This document shows positions 9,170 through 17,811 of a stretch of 64,000 bases of DNA, one piece after another. Location: the NCBI RefSeq assembly GCF_036227105.1, contig NZ_CP109434.1, positions 5,055,001 through 5,119,000 on the forward strand, given 5' to 3'. The notes under the pieces are model-generated. The model worked only from the letters and a program-made list of their open reading frames with translations, did not search any database and was not told the DNA's origin. Source of the stretch: Amycolatopsis sp. NBC_01488. GTDB taxonomy: Bacteria; Actinomycetota; Actinomycetes; Mycobacteriales; Pseudonocardiaceae. The position numbers were made by a program, and so were the translations under genes. The stretch's first letter is position 1. Every line of letters starts with the position of its first letter.

Positions 9170-10516
9170 ATGGTCCAGCTCCTCTTCGCGATCGCGCTCG
9201 TGCTCCTCGCGGGCGTGTTCGCGGCGGCCGACGCCGCCATCAGCACCGTGTCGCAGGCCCGGGCCGACGGCCTCGCCCGGCTCGGGCTGCCCGGGGCCCG
9301 GCACCTCGCCGCGGTCGTCGCCGAACGCCGCCGCCACATCAACCTGCTGCTCCTGCTCCGCCTCGGCTGCGAGCTCACGGCCACCGTGCTCGTCACGGTG
9401 TTCGTCGGCACCCGCCTGGCGCCCCTGGGCCTGGCCGTGCTGGTCACCGCCGTCGTCATGGTCGTGGTCAGCTACGTCCTCATCGGCGTCGGCCCCCGCA
9501 CCCTCGGCCGCCAGCACCCCTACCGCATCGGCCGCTACGTCGCCGGGCCCGTCCGCGTCCTCGGCTCGGTCCTCGGCCCGCTGTCGCGGCTGCTCATCCT
9601 CATCGGCAACGCCATCACCCCCGGTCAGGGCTTCCGCGAAGGCCCGTTCACCTCCGAGGTCGAGCTGCGCGAGGCCGTCGACCTCGCCCAGGAACGCGGC
9701 GTCGTCGAGGACTCCGAGCGCGAGATGATCCACTCGGTGTTCGAGCTCGGCGACACCGTCGCCCGCGAGGTCATGGTGCCGCGCACCGAGATCGTCTGGA
9801 TCGAGCGCACCAAGACCGTCCGCCAGGCCCTCGCCCTGGCGCTGCGCACCGGCTTCACCCGGCTGCCGGTGATCGACGAGTCCGTCGACGACATCGTCGG
9901 CGTCGTCAACATCAAGGATCTGATGTCGGCGTACATGGACCCGGACGGGTCGAGCACGGTCGTCGACACGCTGATGAACGAAGCCTCCTTCGTCCCCGAC
10001 TCGAAACGGCTCGACGAGCTCCTCAAGGAGATGCAGCGCTCGCACCACCACATGGCGATCGCCGTCGACGAGTACGGCGGCACCGCGGGCCTGCTCACCA
10101 TCGAGGACGTCCTCGAGGAGATCGTCGGCGAGATCACCGACGAGTCCGACGCCGACGAGCGCCCCGAGGTCGAGGAGCTCAGCGACGGTGCCGTCCGCGT
10201 CTCGTCCCGGATGAGCGTCGACGACCTGGGCGAGCTGTTCGGCATCGACCTCGAAGACCACGACGTGGAGACCGTGGGCGGGCTGCTCGCGGAACGACTG
10301 GGTAGGGTCCCGCTACCGGGGGCCGAAGCCGAGGTCGCCGGCCTTCGGCTGTTCGCCGAAGGGGGCAAGGACCGGCGTGGCCGCATGCGGATCACGTCGG
10401 TGGTCGTGCACCCGGCCGACGCCGACGCGGTGACCGACCCGGCCGACCGCACCACCCGGCGCCGCACGCGCCTGCCCCACCCCGACGAACGCGACAGGAG
10501 CGTCGAACATGCCTGA
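9170..10516 (+). CDS. CNNM/CorC-family membrane protein (DUF21-CBS-CorC_HlyC)
   Basis: 448 residues from ATG 9170. An N-terminal DUF21 region has about four membrane segments in residues 1-150. It is followed by paired CBS domains (EVMVPRTEIVWIE; AIAVDEYGGTAGLLTIEDVLEEIVGE) and a C-terminal CorC/HlyC domain. Members are implicated in magnesium and cobalt efflux; 'hemolysin' is a legacy label. The last codons overlap the next gene by 8 bases. This position between ybeY and era matches the mycobacterial Rv2366c type. Confidence 0.93.
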   Translation: MVQLLFAIALVLLAGVFAAADAAISTVSQARADGLARLGLPGARHLAAVVAERRRHINLLLLLRLGCELTATVLVTVFVGTRLAPLGLAVLVTAVVMVVVSYVLIGVGPRTLGRQHPYRIGRYVAGPVRVLGSVLGPLSRLLILIGNAITPGQGFREGPFTSEVELREAVDLAQERGVVEDSEREMIHSVFELGDTVAREVMVPRTEIVWIERTKTVRQALALALRTGFTRLPVIDESVDDIVGVVNIKDLMSAYMDPDGSSTVVDTLMNEASFVPDSKRLDELLKEMQRSHHHMAIAVDEYGGTAGLLTIEDVLEEIVGEITDESDADERPEVEELSDGAVRVSSRMSVDDLGELFGIDLEDHDVETVGGLLAERLGRVPLPGAEAEVAGLRLFAEGGKDRRGRMRITSVVVHPADADAVTDPADRTTRRRTRLPHPDERDRSVEHA

Positions 10517-10847
10517 CCTCGAGGCGGACGACCAGAAGCTGGTCACCCTCGCGCGGTCCTCGCGCGCCCGCATCCAGGCCCCCGAAGGCGCCGCGGTCCG
10601 CGACACCGACGGCCGCACCTACGCCGCCGGCACCGTCGACCAGCCGTCGTTCAAGCTCACCGCGCTGCAGGCCGCGGTCGCCGCGGCCCTGTCCAGCGGC
10701 GCCGAAGGCATCGAAGCCGCCGCCGTCGTCAGCGAAGAAGGACTGCTCAAGGGCGCGTCCGTGCACGCCGTGCGCGACCTCGCGAAGTACGCGCCGATCA
10801 TCCTCGCCGCCCCGGACGGCACGGTTCTCGAGGTGCTGGAGCGATGA
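10509..10847 (+). CDS. Cytidine deaminase-like protein lacking the zinc motif
   Basis: 112 residues. In actinobacteria the gene between the CorC-like gene and era is often annotated as cytidine deaminase. The fold-like pattern (FKLTALQAAVAAALSSG; IEAAAVVSEEG) is visible, but the protein has no cysteine and no HAE/CAE plus PCxxC motif. It therefore cannot coordinate the catalytic zinc and is not expected to deaminate. It overlaps both neighbours (8 and 4 bases), arguing for a conserved structural or partner role in this operon. Confidence 0.85.
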   Translation: MPDLEADDQKLVTLARSSRARIQAPEGAAVRDTDGRTYAAGTVDQPSFKLTALQAAVAAALSSGAEGIEAAAVVSEEGLLKGASVHAVRDLAKYAPIILAAPDGTVLEVLER

Positions 10848-11740
10848 CGGAACACCGGTCCGGCTTCGCCTGCTTCGTCGGGCGTCCCAACGCGGGCAAG
10901 TCGACGCTGACCAACGCCCTCGTCGGCACCAAGGTCGCGATCACCTCAAGCAAGCCGCAGACCACGCGGCACGCGATCCGCGGGATCGTCTCCCGCGAGG
11001 ACGCGCAGCTCGTCCTCATCGACACCCCCGGCCTGCACCGCCCCCGCACCCTGCTCGGCGAGCGGCTCAACGACATCGTGCACACGACGTGGTCCGAAGT
11101 GGACGTCGTCGGCTTCTGCGTGCCGGCCAACGAAAAGATCGGGCCCGGCGACAAGTTCATCGCCGGCGAGCTGCAGAAGATCGCCAAGCGCACTCCGGTG
11201 ATCGGCATCGTCACGAAGACCGACCTCGTCCAGCCACAGCAGGTCGCCGAACAGCTCCTTGCGCTGCAGGACGTCATGGAGTTCGCCGAGCTGATCCCGG
11301 TGTCCGCGGTGGACGGTTTCCAGGTCGGCGCGCTCGCGGACCTGCTCGTCGGCAAGCTCCCCGAAGGCCCGCAGCTCTACCCCGGCGGCGAGCTGACCGA
11401 CGAACCCGAGCAGACGCTGGTCGGCGAGCTGATCCGCGAGGCGGCGCTGGAAGGCGTCCGCGACGAGCTGCCGCACTCGATCGCCGTCACCGTCGAGGAG
11501 ATGCTGCCGCGCGAAGGCCGTGACGACCTCATCGACGTGCACGCGTTCCTGTACGTGGAGCGGCCCAGCCAGAAGGGCATCATCCTCGGGCACAAGGGCG
11601 AGCGGCTGCGCGAGGTCGGCGCCACCGCCCGCAAGAACATCGAGGCGCTGCTCGGCTCCAAGGTCTACCTCGACCTGCACGTCAAGGTGGCCAAGGAGTG
11701 GCAGCGCGACCCCCGTCAGCTGCGCCGGCTCGGGTTCTGA
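10844..11740 (+). CDS. era: GTPase Era
   Basis: 298 residues, ATG overlapping the previous stop (ATGA). G1 is GRPNAGKST, G3 is DTPGLH and G4 is TKTD. The C-terminal KH domain contains GIILGHKGERLREVG, which binds the 3' end of 16S rRNA. Era is an essential 30S assembly GTPase. Length and motifs are complete. It is the last gene of the tightly packed phoH-to-era group, followed after one base by a CD225-like gene. Confidence 0.97.
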   Translation: MTEHRSGFACFVGRPNAGKSTLTNALVGTKVAITSSKPQTTRHAIRGIVSREDAQLVLIDTPGLHRPRTLLGERLNDIVHTTWSEVDVVGFCVPANEKIGPGDKFIAGELQKIAKRTPVIGIVTKTDLVQPQQVAEQLLALQDVMEFAELIPVSAVDGFQVGALADLLVGKLPEGPQLYPGGELTDEPEQTLVGELIREAALEGVRDELPHSIAVTVEEMLPREGRDDLIDVHAFLYVERPSQKGIILGHKGERLREVGATARKNIEALLGSKVYLDLHVKVAKEWQRDPRQLRRLGF

Positions 11741-11741
11741 G

Positions 11742-12047
11742 GTGACCGAAAAGCCGCGGCCGCCCGCCGACTACAACCCCGGGCCCCCGCCCGCGACCTA
11801 CCTGGTCTGGGGGATCGTCAGCGCCGTCCTGTGCTGCCTCCCCTTCGGCGCCCTCTCGATCTACCAGGCCGCCAAGGTGGAAAAGCTCTGGGCCCAGGGC
11901 GATCCGGACGCCGCCCGCGCGGCGTCCGGCGACGCCCGGCGGTGGGCGATCGTCGCCGCGGTCGCCGGCGCCGTCCTCTGGGTCGCGGCGATCGTGACGG
12001 TCGTCCTGCTCTTCGGAACGCTCACCGACGACGCCGCGTCCCACTGA
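11742..12047 (+). CDS. CD225/dispanin-family small membrane protein
   Basis: 101 residues from GTG 11742, one base after the era stop. It has a Pro-rich N-terminus, then the CD225 pattern: a first hydrophobic segment with LVWGIVSAVLCCLPFGALSI, a polar loop (YQAAKVEKLWAQGD), and a second membrane helix. Bacterial dispanins are mostly uncharacterised; the family includes eukaryotic IFITM proteins. It is the first of three such genes here (also 12076 and 14121). Confidence 0.88.
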   Translation: MTEKPRPPADYNPGPPPATYLVWGIVSAVLCCLPFGALSIYQAAKVEKLWAQGDPDAARAASGDARRWAIVAAVAGAVLWVAAIVTVVLLFGTLTDDAASH

Positions 12048-12075
12048 CGACGTCGGCAGCAGGAGGCGAATCGCG

Positions 12076-12390
12076 GTGACCCAGCAGTACCCCCACTACG
12101 GATGGCAGCCGAACTACGGACCGCCGCCGGACAGCAACCTGGTCTGGGGGATCCTGACGACCGTGCTGTGCTGCCTGCCGTTGGGTATCGTCTCCATCGT
12201 GAAGGCGAGCCAGGTCAACACCCTGTGGTTCCAGGGCTTTCACGCCGAAGCGCACCGCGCTGCCGACGAAGCCCGCAAGTGGGCCATGTGGTCGGCGATC
12301 TCCGCGGGCGTCCTGATCGCGCTCTACCTGGCGTTCATCCTGGTCATGCTCGCCCTCGTCGGCGTCTCGTTCCGGTCGCTGGTGCCATGA
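12076..12390 (+). CDS. CD225/dispanin-family small membrane protein
   Basis: 104 residues. The N-terminus is short and Tyr/Gln/Pro-rich (MTQQYPHYGWQPNYGPPP), followed by NLVWGILTTVLCCLPLGIVS, the loop VKASQVNTLWFQGF and a second helix. The double Cys after the first helix, shared with the preceding gene, is a typical palmitoylation-like CC in the family. It is clearly a paralogue of the gene at 11742. Its stop overlaps the DUF2752 start as ATGA. Confidence 0.88.
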   Translation: MTQQYPHYGWQPNYGPPPDSNLVWGILTTVLCCLPLGIVSIVKASQVNTLWFQGFHAEAHRAADEARKWAMWSAISAGVLIALYLAFILVMLALVGVSFRSLVP

Positions 12391-12836
12391 CGACCGGCTA
12401 CCCGGGACACCCGGCCCGCGGCGCCAAGGCCACGCTGCGCGCGCTCGGCGCCCCGATGGCCGTCGTGGGCGGGCTGGGCGTGTGCTGCGCGGCCGTCCTG
12501 ATCGGCGACCCCACCACCCCCGGCGGCTGGCTGCCGGTCTGCCCGACCAAGCTGCTGTTCGGCATCGACTGCCCGGGCTGCGGCGGCATGCGGATGGCGT
12601 ACAGCCTGATGCACGGCGACCTGCCCGCGGCCCTGCACTACAACGCCGTGTCGCTCGTCGTCGTCCTCCTGTTCGTGTGGAGCACGATCGCCTGGACGGT
12701 CGGGCGGCTGCGCGGCCGGTTCGTCGGCAGCTGGCTGCACTGGCGCTGGACCCCGCTGACGTTCGGCGTCGTGTTCGTCGTCTGGTTCGTCATTCGCAAC
12801 CTTCCGTTCGCCCCGTTCACCGGCTTGAAAGTCTGA
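12387..12836 (+). CDS. DUF2752 membrane protein
   Basis: 149 residues with four predicted membrane segments. The signature FGIDCPGCGGMRMAYSLMHG (about residues 57-76) is the DUF2752 core. The CPGCG pair might bind a metal or form a disulfide, but no function is established. It is translationally coupled to the upstream CD225 gene, a common pairing in actinobacteria. The C-terminus (RNLPFAPF) matches the family. Confidence 0.88.
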   Translation: MTTGYPGHPARGAKATLRALGAPMAVVGGLGVCCAAVLIGDPTTPGGWLPVCPTKLLFGIDCPGCGGMRMAYSLMHGDLPAALHYNAVSLVVVLLFVWSTIAWTVGRLRGRFVGSWLHWRWTPLTFGVVFVVWFVIRNLPFAPFTGLKV

Positions 12837-13020
12837 TTTCGACAGACGGGAACCGGTTCGCCACGCACCGCGTCGGAAGCTCGTCCGGTTCACCCGGACA
12901 GTGGATGCCTGGCGGTGCCGCCGCAGGTGAACCGAGTACGCTCCCGCGGACCAATGCCGTACATTCGGCGCGGTTCCGCACGGAGCGTGCGGTGGAGTGT
13001 CCAGCGAGGGGGAGAACCAC

Positions 13021-14052
13021 ATGACCGATCCCTACGGTCAGCAGTCCTTCGGGCAGCAGCCCGGCGGCCAGCAACCGTTCGGACAACCGCAGCCCGGTCA
13101 GGCGCCGCCGCCGTACGGGCAGCCCTACGGGCAGCCGGCGCCGTTCGGCCAGCCGGGAACGCCCTTCGGCGCACCGCAGAACTATGCGAACTGGGGCCAG
13201 CGGGCCGGCGCGCTGATCATCGACCAGGCGCCGATCATCGTCGTCTACCTCCTCGCGTTCATCCTGACCATCGCCGGCGCGCGCGGCATCGGCCTTCTCC
13301 TGTACGCGCTCGGCGGCCTCGGCGGCATCGGCTGGGCCGTCTACAACCGGTGGATCCAGCAGGGGAACACCGGGCAGTCGCTGGGCAAGCGCGTCCTCGG
13401 GATCAAGCTGATCTCCGAGCAGACCGGGCAGCCGGTCGGCGCCGGAACCGCGTTCCTGCGCGACATCTGCCACATCGTCGACGGCCTGCCGTGCTACGTC
13501 GGCTACCTGTGGCCGCTGTGGGACGACAAGAGCCAGACCTTCGCGGACAAGATCGTCAACTCCGTGGTGGTGCCGGCCGACGCCGCGCCCGGCCAGGTCC
13601 CGTTCGGCCCGCCCGGCGCGCAGCCGTTCGCCGGCGGCTACCCGCCGCCCGGGCAGCCGCAGTCCGGGGGATTCCCGCAGCAGCCCCAGTCCGGCGGCTT
13701 CGGCCAGCCCGCGCCGGGCGGCTTCCCGCAGCAGCCGTCCTCCGGCGGGTTCCCGCAGCAGCCGGCGTCCGGCGGCTTCGGGCAGCCCCCGCAGCCGGGT
13801 GGCTTCGGGCAGCAGCCGGGCCGGCCGCTCGCCCCGCCGCCGGGTGGTTCCGCCTTCGACGAAGTCGAGCGCACCCAGATGCTCCGCCCGGACTCCGCCG
13901 CAGGCGGGTCCGCGTTCGACGAACAGGCCGAACGGACGCAGATGCTGCGTCCCGAAGGCCAGGGCCACGGCCAGGGCGACGCCGGGGAAACCCAGAAGCT
14001 CCAGCCCGGCCAGTTCGGCCAGCCGCCGAACGACCAGCCGCCGCACCACTGA
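13021..14052 (+). CDS. RDD-family membrane protein with Gly/Gln/Pro-rich tails
   Basis: 343 residues from ATG 13021, after a GGGGGAG ribosome-binding site. Residues 1-55 are Gln/Gly/Pro-rich. Residues about 60-190 are an RDD domain with three hydrophobic segments, the opening Arg in NWGQRAGALIID, and LGKRVLGIKLI. Residues 195-343 are low complexity, with repeats of FGQP, FPQQP and SGGF and two copies of FDEx-ERTQMLRP. The function of RDD proteins is mostly unknown. The ERTQ-type motif could be a phosphorylation site; this is speculation. The tail composition resembles the CD225 protein at 14121. Confidence 0.88.
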   Translation: MTDPYGQQSFGQQPGGQQPFGQPQPGQAPPPYGQPYGQPAPFGQPGTPFGAPQNYANWGQRAGALIIDQAPIIVVYLLAFILTIAGARGIGLLLYALGGLGGIGWAVYNRWIQQGNTGQSLGKRVLGIKLISEQTGQPVGAGTAFLRDICHIVDGLPCYVGYLWPLWDDKSQTFADKIVNSVVVPADAAPGQVPFGPPGAQPFAGGYPPPGQPQSGGFPQQPQSGGFGQPAPGGFPQQPSSGGFPQQPASGGFGQPPQPGGFGQQPGRPLAPPPGGSAFDEVERTQMLRPDSAAGGSAFDEQAERTQMLRPEGQGHGQGDAGETQKLQPGQFGQPPNDQPPHH

Positions 14053-14072
14053 GGCACGCTTTTTCCCGCACA

Positions 14073-14091
14073 CCGCCGGGTGACCCGGCGG
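14073..14091. terminator. Hairpin between RDD and CD225 genes
   Basis: CCGCCGGG TGA CCCGGCGG is a perfect 8-bp stem with a 3-base loop, 20 bases after the RDD stop. There is no T-run after it, so it may attenuate rather than fully terminate. The next start (14121) is close. Confidence 0.5.
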
Positions 14092-14120
14092 ACGTTCACG
14101 AGTAGTTGGGGTACACGCTC

Positions 14121-14591
14121 ATGACCAATCCCTACGGCCAGCAGCAGCCGCCTTACGGCCAGCCGCAGTCCGGCGGTTTCCCGCAGCAGCCGCAGCCCGG
14201 CTACGGCCCGCCGTCGGGCGGCATGCCCGCCTACGGCCAGCCCGCGCCGTACGGCCAGCCCCCGACCGGCGGCTTCGGCGCCCCCGGCTACGGCATGCCC
14301 GGTGGCGGCGACATCAACGCCATCAAGGACTACAAGGGCTGGGCCATCGGCTGCATCTTCCTCATGTGGATCCTCGCGATCTTCGCGATCATGAAGTCCA
14401 ACGAGGTCCAGACGTACAAGATGCAGGGCAATTACGCGATGGCGGAGCAGGCCTCCAACACCACGCGCACGCTCTGCCTGATCGCCACCATCATCGGGGC
14501 GCTCGGCTGGATCTTCGCGATCATCATGATCATCATCTCGATCGCCGCGGCCGCGTCCATCCCCACGTACTGCACCAGTTACTCCTGCTGA
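14121..14591 (+). CDS. CD225/dispanin-family protein with Gln/Gly/Pro-rich N-terminus
   Basis: 156 residues from ATG 14121 (MTNPYGQQQPPYGQPQSGG). The first 65 residues are low complexity. The rest is a CD225 domain: GWAIGCIFLMWILAIFAIM, the loop KSNEVQTYKMQGNYAMAEQA and a second long helix. The tail has two cysteines (YCTSYSC). The low-complexity head closely resembles that of the RDD protein upstream, suggesting a shared partner or recent exchange of this segment. Confidence 0.87.
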   Translation: MTNPYGQQQPPYGQPQSGGFPQQPQPGYGPPSGGMPAYGQPAPYGQPPTGGFGAPGYGMPGGGDINAIKDYKGWAIGCIFLMWILAIFAIMKSNEVQTYKMQGNYAMAEQASNTTRTLCLIATIIGALGWIFAIIMIIISIAAAASIPTYCTSYSC

Positions 14592-14640
14592 AACCGGGTC
14601 GGTCCACCCCGGCATCGCCCGACAGTGGGACGATGTCGGG

Positions 14641-15402
14641 GTGGTGAACCTCTACCGCGACACCGGGGTGGTGTTGCGCACGCACAAGCTGGGTGAGGCC
14701 GACCGGATCGTCACCCTGCTCACGCGCCGGCACGGCAAGGTCCGCGCCGTCGCGAAGGGCGTGCGGCGGACGTCTTCGCGGTTCGGGGCCCGGCTGGAGC
14801 CGTTCGGCCACGTCGACGTGCAGTTCTACACCGGCCGCACGCTCGACGTGATCACCCAGGTCGAGACCGTCGACGCGTTCCAGCTGCCGCTGGTCGCCGA
14901 CTACCAGCGCTACACCGCGGCCAGCGCGATCGCCGAAACCGCGGACCGGCTCTCGGCCGAAGAGGGCGAACCGGTGCTCAAGCTCTACCTCCTCGTCTGC
15001 GGCGCGCTGCGGTCCCTCGCCGCCGGGGAGCGGGACGCGTCCCTCGTGCTCGACGCGTTCTTCCTCCGCGCGATGTCCTACGCCGGCTGGGCGCCCGCGC
15101 TCACCGAGTGCGCCCGCTGCGGCCTGCCGGGCCCGCACGTCGCGTTCAGCGTCCCCGCCGGCGGCTCGATGTGCCAGGACTGCCGCGTCCCGGGCTCGGT
15201 GCACCCGGCGCCCGAGGTCCTGGACCTGCTCACCGCCCTGCTGCACGGCGAATGGACGATGGCCGAGTCGACCCTGCCCGGCACCCGCCGCGACGCGAGC
15301 GGCCTGGTCGCGGCCCACCTCCAGTGGCATCTGGAGCGTCAGCTCCGGTCCCTCCCCCTGGTCGAGCGACGTGCCCGGGAGAGTGTGGTGCCCGGGCAGT
15401 AG
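14641..15402 (+). CDS. recO: DNA repair protein RecO
   Basis: 253 residues; GTG codons at 14641 and 14644 are both possible starts ([20 protein letters not shown]). The N-terminal OB fold includes [25 protein letters not shown] helical domain carries a zinc site made of CARCG and, about 20 residues on, CQDC. RecO loads RecA onto SSB-coated DNA with RecR. The recO-uppS order is conserved in actinobacteria. Confidence 0.95.
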   Translation: MVNLYRDTGVVLRTHKLGEADRIVTLLTRRHGKVRAVAKGVRRTSSRFGARLEPFGHVDVQFYTGRTLDVITQVETVDAFQLPLVADYQRYTAASAIAETADRLSAEEGEPVLKLYLLVCGALRSLAAGERDASLVLDAFFLRAMSYAGWAPALTECARCGLPGPHVAFSVPAGGSMCQDCRVPGSVHPAPEVLDLLTALLHGEWTMAESTLPGTRRDASGLVAAHLQWHLERQLRSLPLVERRARESVVPGQ

Positions 15403-15443
15403 GGTCGGGCCTGATCGGTTTCACCCATCCAGGGAGGCTCGCA

Positions 15444-16256
15444 GTGCTGCGCAGGGGACGCGAGAGCAAGGCGTCGCGATACGAGCTGCGGGCCCCGGAT
15501 CCGCACCCGTCCGGCGCGAAGCCGCCGGAGATCCCGCGCGAGCTGGTGCCGAAGCACGTCGCGCTGGTCATGGACGGCAACGGCCGCTGGGCCAACCAGC
15601 GCGGCCTGCCGCGGATCGAAGGCCACAAGCGCGGCGAAGCGGTCATGATCGACGTCGCGAGCGGGGCCGTCGAGCTCGGCGTCAAGTGGCTTTCGGTGTA
15701 CGCGTTCTCGACGGAGAACTGGAAGCGCAGCCCCGAAGAGGTGCGGTTCCTGATGGGCTTCAACCGCGACACGATCCGCCGCCAGGTCGACTACCTCGGC
15801 TCGATCGGCGTCCGCATCCGCTGGGCCGGGCGGCGGCCGAAGCTGTGGGCGTCGGTGATCAAGGAGCTGCAGGCGGCCGAGGAGAAGACCAAGCACAACA
15901 CGGCGCTGAACATGACGATGTGCGTCAACTACGGCGGCCGCGCCGAGCTGGGCGACGCGATGCAGCGGATCGCGCGCGACGTCGCGGACGGTCGGCTGGA
16001 CCCCGCGAAGGTCACCGAGAAGACCATCGGCAAGTACCTGTACCAGCCGGACATGCCGGACGTGGACCTGTTCCTGCGGCCCTCGGGCGAGCAGCGGACG
16101 TCGAACTTCCTGCTGTGGCAGTCGGCCTACGCGGAGATGGTCTACCAGGACACGCTGTTCCCGGACTTCGACCGGACGCACCTGTGGCGCGCGTGCCTCG
16201 AGTTCGCGAAGCGGGATCGCCGCTTCGGAGGCGCTGTCGACCAGGCTTCCTCATGA
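15444..16256 (+). CDS. uppS: Isoprenyl transferase (undecaprenyl/decaprenyl diphosphate synthase)
   Basis: 270 residues from GTG 15444 with AGGGAGG upstream. The cis-prenyltransferase signature [17 protein letters not shown] contains the catalytic Asp. Other conserved blocks are [18 protein letters not shown] and [19 protein letters not shown]. It makes the long-chain polyprenyl diphosphate that carries cell-wall precursors. By similarity to mycobacterial Rv2361c the product may be decaprenyl. Its stop overlaps the next start. Confidence 0.95.
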   Translation: MLRRGRESKASRYELRAPDPHPSGAKPPEIPRELVPKHVALVMDGNGRWANQRGLPRIEGHKRGEAVMIDVASGAVELGVKWLSVYAFSTENWKRSPEEVRFLMGFNRDTIRRQVDYLGSIGVRIRWAGRRPKLWASVIKELQAAEEKTKHNTALNMTMCVNYGGRAELGDAMQRIARDVADGRLDPAKVTEKTIGKYLYQPDMPDVDLFLRPSGEQRTSNFLLWQSAYAEMVYQDTLFPDFDRTHLWRACLEFAKRDRRFGGAVDQASS

Positions 16257-16678
16257 GCGCGACCGAAGCGGCGGAGACCGCGGAACTGCTTACGCAGGCG
16301 AAGGACTCCCTCGAGCGCTACCTCGAGGTGCACGTCGACGACGACGGCGCGCTGACGTTCGCCCACGGCGACGTCCCGTGCGTGATCCAGGCGACCCGGC
16401 TCGGCGAGGGCCTCACCGTGCTGACGCTGACCTGCGTGGTCGGCTGGGACCTCGTGGACGGGCCGGAGCTGCCGATCGCCGTCGCCGAGCGGGCGGGGCA
16501 GGGGTTGTTCGGGACCCTCGGCGTCGGGCATTCCGACAACGGCGTGGACGTGACGCTGCGGTACGCGTTCCCGGCGGCCGGGCTGGACGCCGCCGCGCTC
16601 GGGACGTTGCTGATGCTGGTGGTGTCGACGGCGTCGCAGCTGCGGACGGATTTGCCGGGAATCGTGCCTGACGAGTAA
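16253..16678 (+). CDS. Small acidic protein, possibly YbjN-like fold
   Basis: 141 residues, ATG overlapping the uppS stop. The sequence alternates amphipathic helix and strands ([34 protein letters not shown]). This resembles the small YbjN/type III chaperone-like folds common in actinobacteria. There is no catalytic motif, signal or membrane segment. The function is unknown; coupling to uppS suggests only co-expression. Confidence 0.75.
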   Translation: MSATEAAETAELLTQAKDSLERYLEVHVDDDGALTFAHGDVPCVIQATRLGEGLTVLTLTCVVGWDLVDGPELPIAVAERAGQGLFGTLGVGHSDNGVDVTLRYAFPAAGLDAAALGTLLMLVVSTASQLRTDLPGIVPDE

Positions 16679-16797
16679 CCCACTCGGGGTGTTGTACTTG
16701 CCGCGAACGGCGAATTTCGGCCGGAAAGCGGCACTTTTCGACCGTTCGCGGCTGTGCGCTGCTCTCGCTGTCGGACCGGGCTGGCATCATCTGCGCC

Positions 16798-17811
16798 ATG
16801 GACACCCTTCCCGCAACCGCGACTGAACCGCGGCGGCGGTCTCGCCGGTTCCGGATCAGCTCGGTCGAGGTGCTGTGCGCGATCCTGCTGGTCGCGATCC
16901 TCGGCCAGGGTCGGTTGCAGCAGCTGTTCGACGTGCCCGCGTTGCGTACCGGCTCGACGGTGTTCGTGGCCGTGTGTGTGCAGGCGTTGCCGTTCCTGGT
17001 ACTGGGGGTGCTGATCAGCGGGGCCATCGCCGCGTTCGTGCCCGCTCGGGTGCTGGAGAGGGTGCTGCCCCGTCGTGCGGGCGCAGCGGTCGGTGTCGCG
17101 GGTCTGGCCGGGGTCGCGCTGCCGGGGTGTGAGTGCGCTTCGGTACCGGTGGCGCGCCGGCTGATGGGGCAAGGTGTGGCGCCGGCGGCGGCGTTGACGT
17201 TCCTGTTGGCGGCGCCGGCGGTGAATCCGGTGGTGCTGGTGGCGACGGCGGTGGCGTTTCCGGGCAAGCCGGAGTTGGTGTTGGCGCGGTTCGCTGGTTC
17301 GTTGGCGACGGCGATGGTGATGGGCTGGTTGTGGGCCCGCTGGGGCAAGCTGGAGTGGATCACCGAACGCGCGTTGCGCCGATTGCCGGACGTGGCGGAC
17401 GGGCAGCGGTGGCGGGTGTTCGCCGAGACGGCCCGCACGGACCTGGTCGAGGCGGGCGGCTTCCTGGTGCTGGGCGCGCTGATTTCGTCGGCGTTGAACG
17501 TGCTGGTGCCGGCGAAGTGGTTCGGCGTGCTGGGCGACCAGCTCGTCTTGGGCGTGCTCGTGATGGCGGTGCTCGCGGTCGTGCTGGCGCTGTGCAGTGA
17601 GGCGGACGCGTTCGTGGCGGCGTCGCTGACGGCGTTGCCGTTGTTGCCGAAGCTGGTGTTCCTGGTCGTCGGCCCGGCGGTCGACGTCAAGCTGTTCGCG
17701 CTCCAGGCAGGCACGTTCGGCCGGTCGTTCGCGGTGCGGTTCGCCCCGGTGACGTTGGTGGTGGCGACGGCGTGCGCCGTGGTGACCGGTCTGGTGGTGG
17801 GGTTGGCGTGA
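16798..17811 (+). CDS. Predicted permease (UPF0718/DUF318 type), copy 1
   Basis: 337 residues with about eight to ten membrane segments. Conserved motifs are LPGCECASVPVARRL, PAVNPVVL, and near the C-terminus CSEADAFVAASL. The family (as in Bacillus YcgR) always occurs with the TIGR03943 protein encoded next, with GTGA overlap. The Cys residues in GCEC and CSEAD could handle a soft metal. It is convergent with smtB-zur, and a second copy of the pair (54285-56005) follows a Fur gene, so a link to zinc or a related metal is inferred. Confidence 0.9.
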   Translation: MDTLPATATEPRRRSRRFRISSVEVLCAILLVAILGQGRLQQLFDVPALRTGSTVFVAVCVQALPFLVLGVLISGAIAAFVPARVLERVLPRRAGAAVGVAGLAGVALPGCECASVPVARRLMGQGVAPAAALTFLLAAPAVNPVVLVATAVAFPGKPELVLARFAGSLATAMVMGWLWARWGKLEWITERALRRLPDVADGQRWRVFAETARTDLVEAGGFLVLGALISSALNVLVPAKWFGVLGDQLVLGVLVMAVLAVVLALCSEADAFVAASLTALPLLPKLVFLVVGPAVDVKLFALQAGTFGRSFAVRFAPVTLVVATACAVVTGLVVGLA

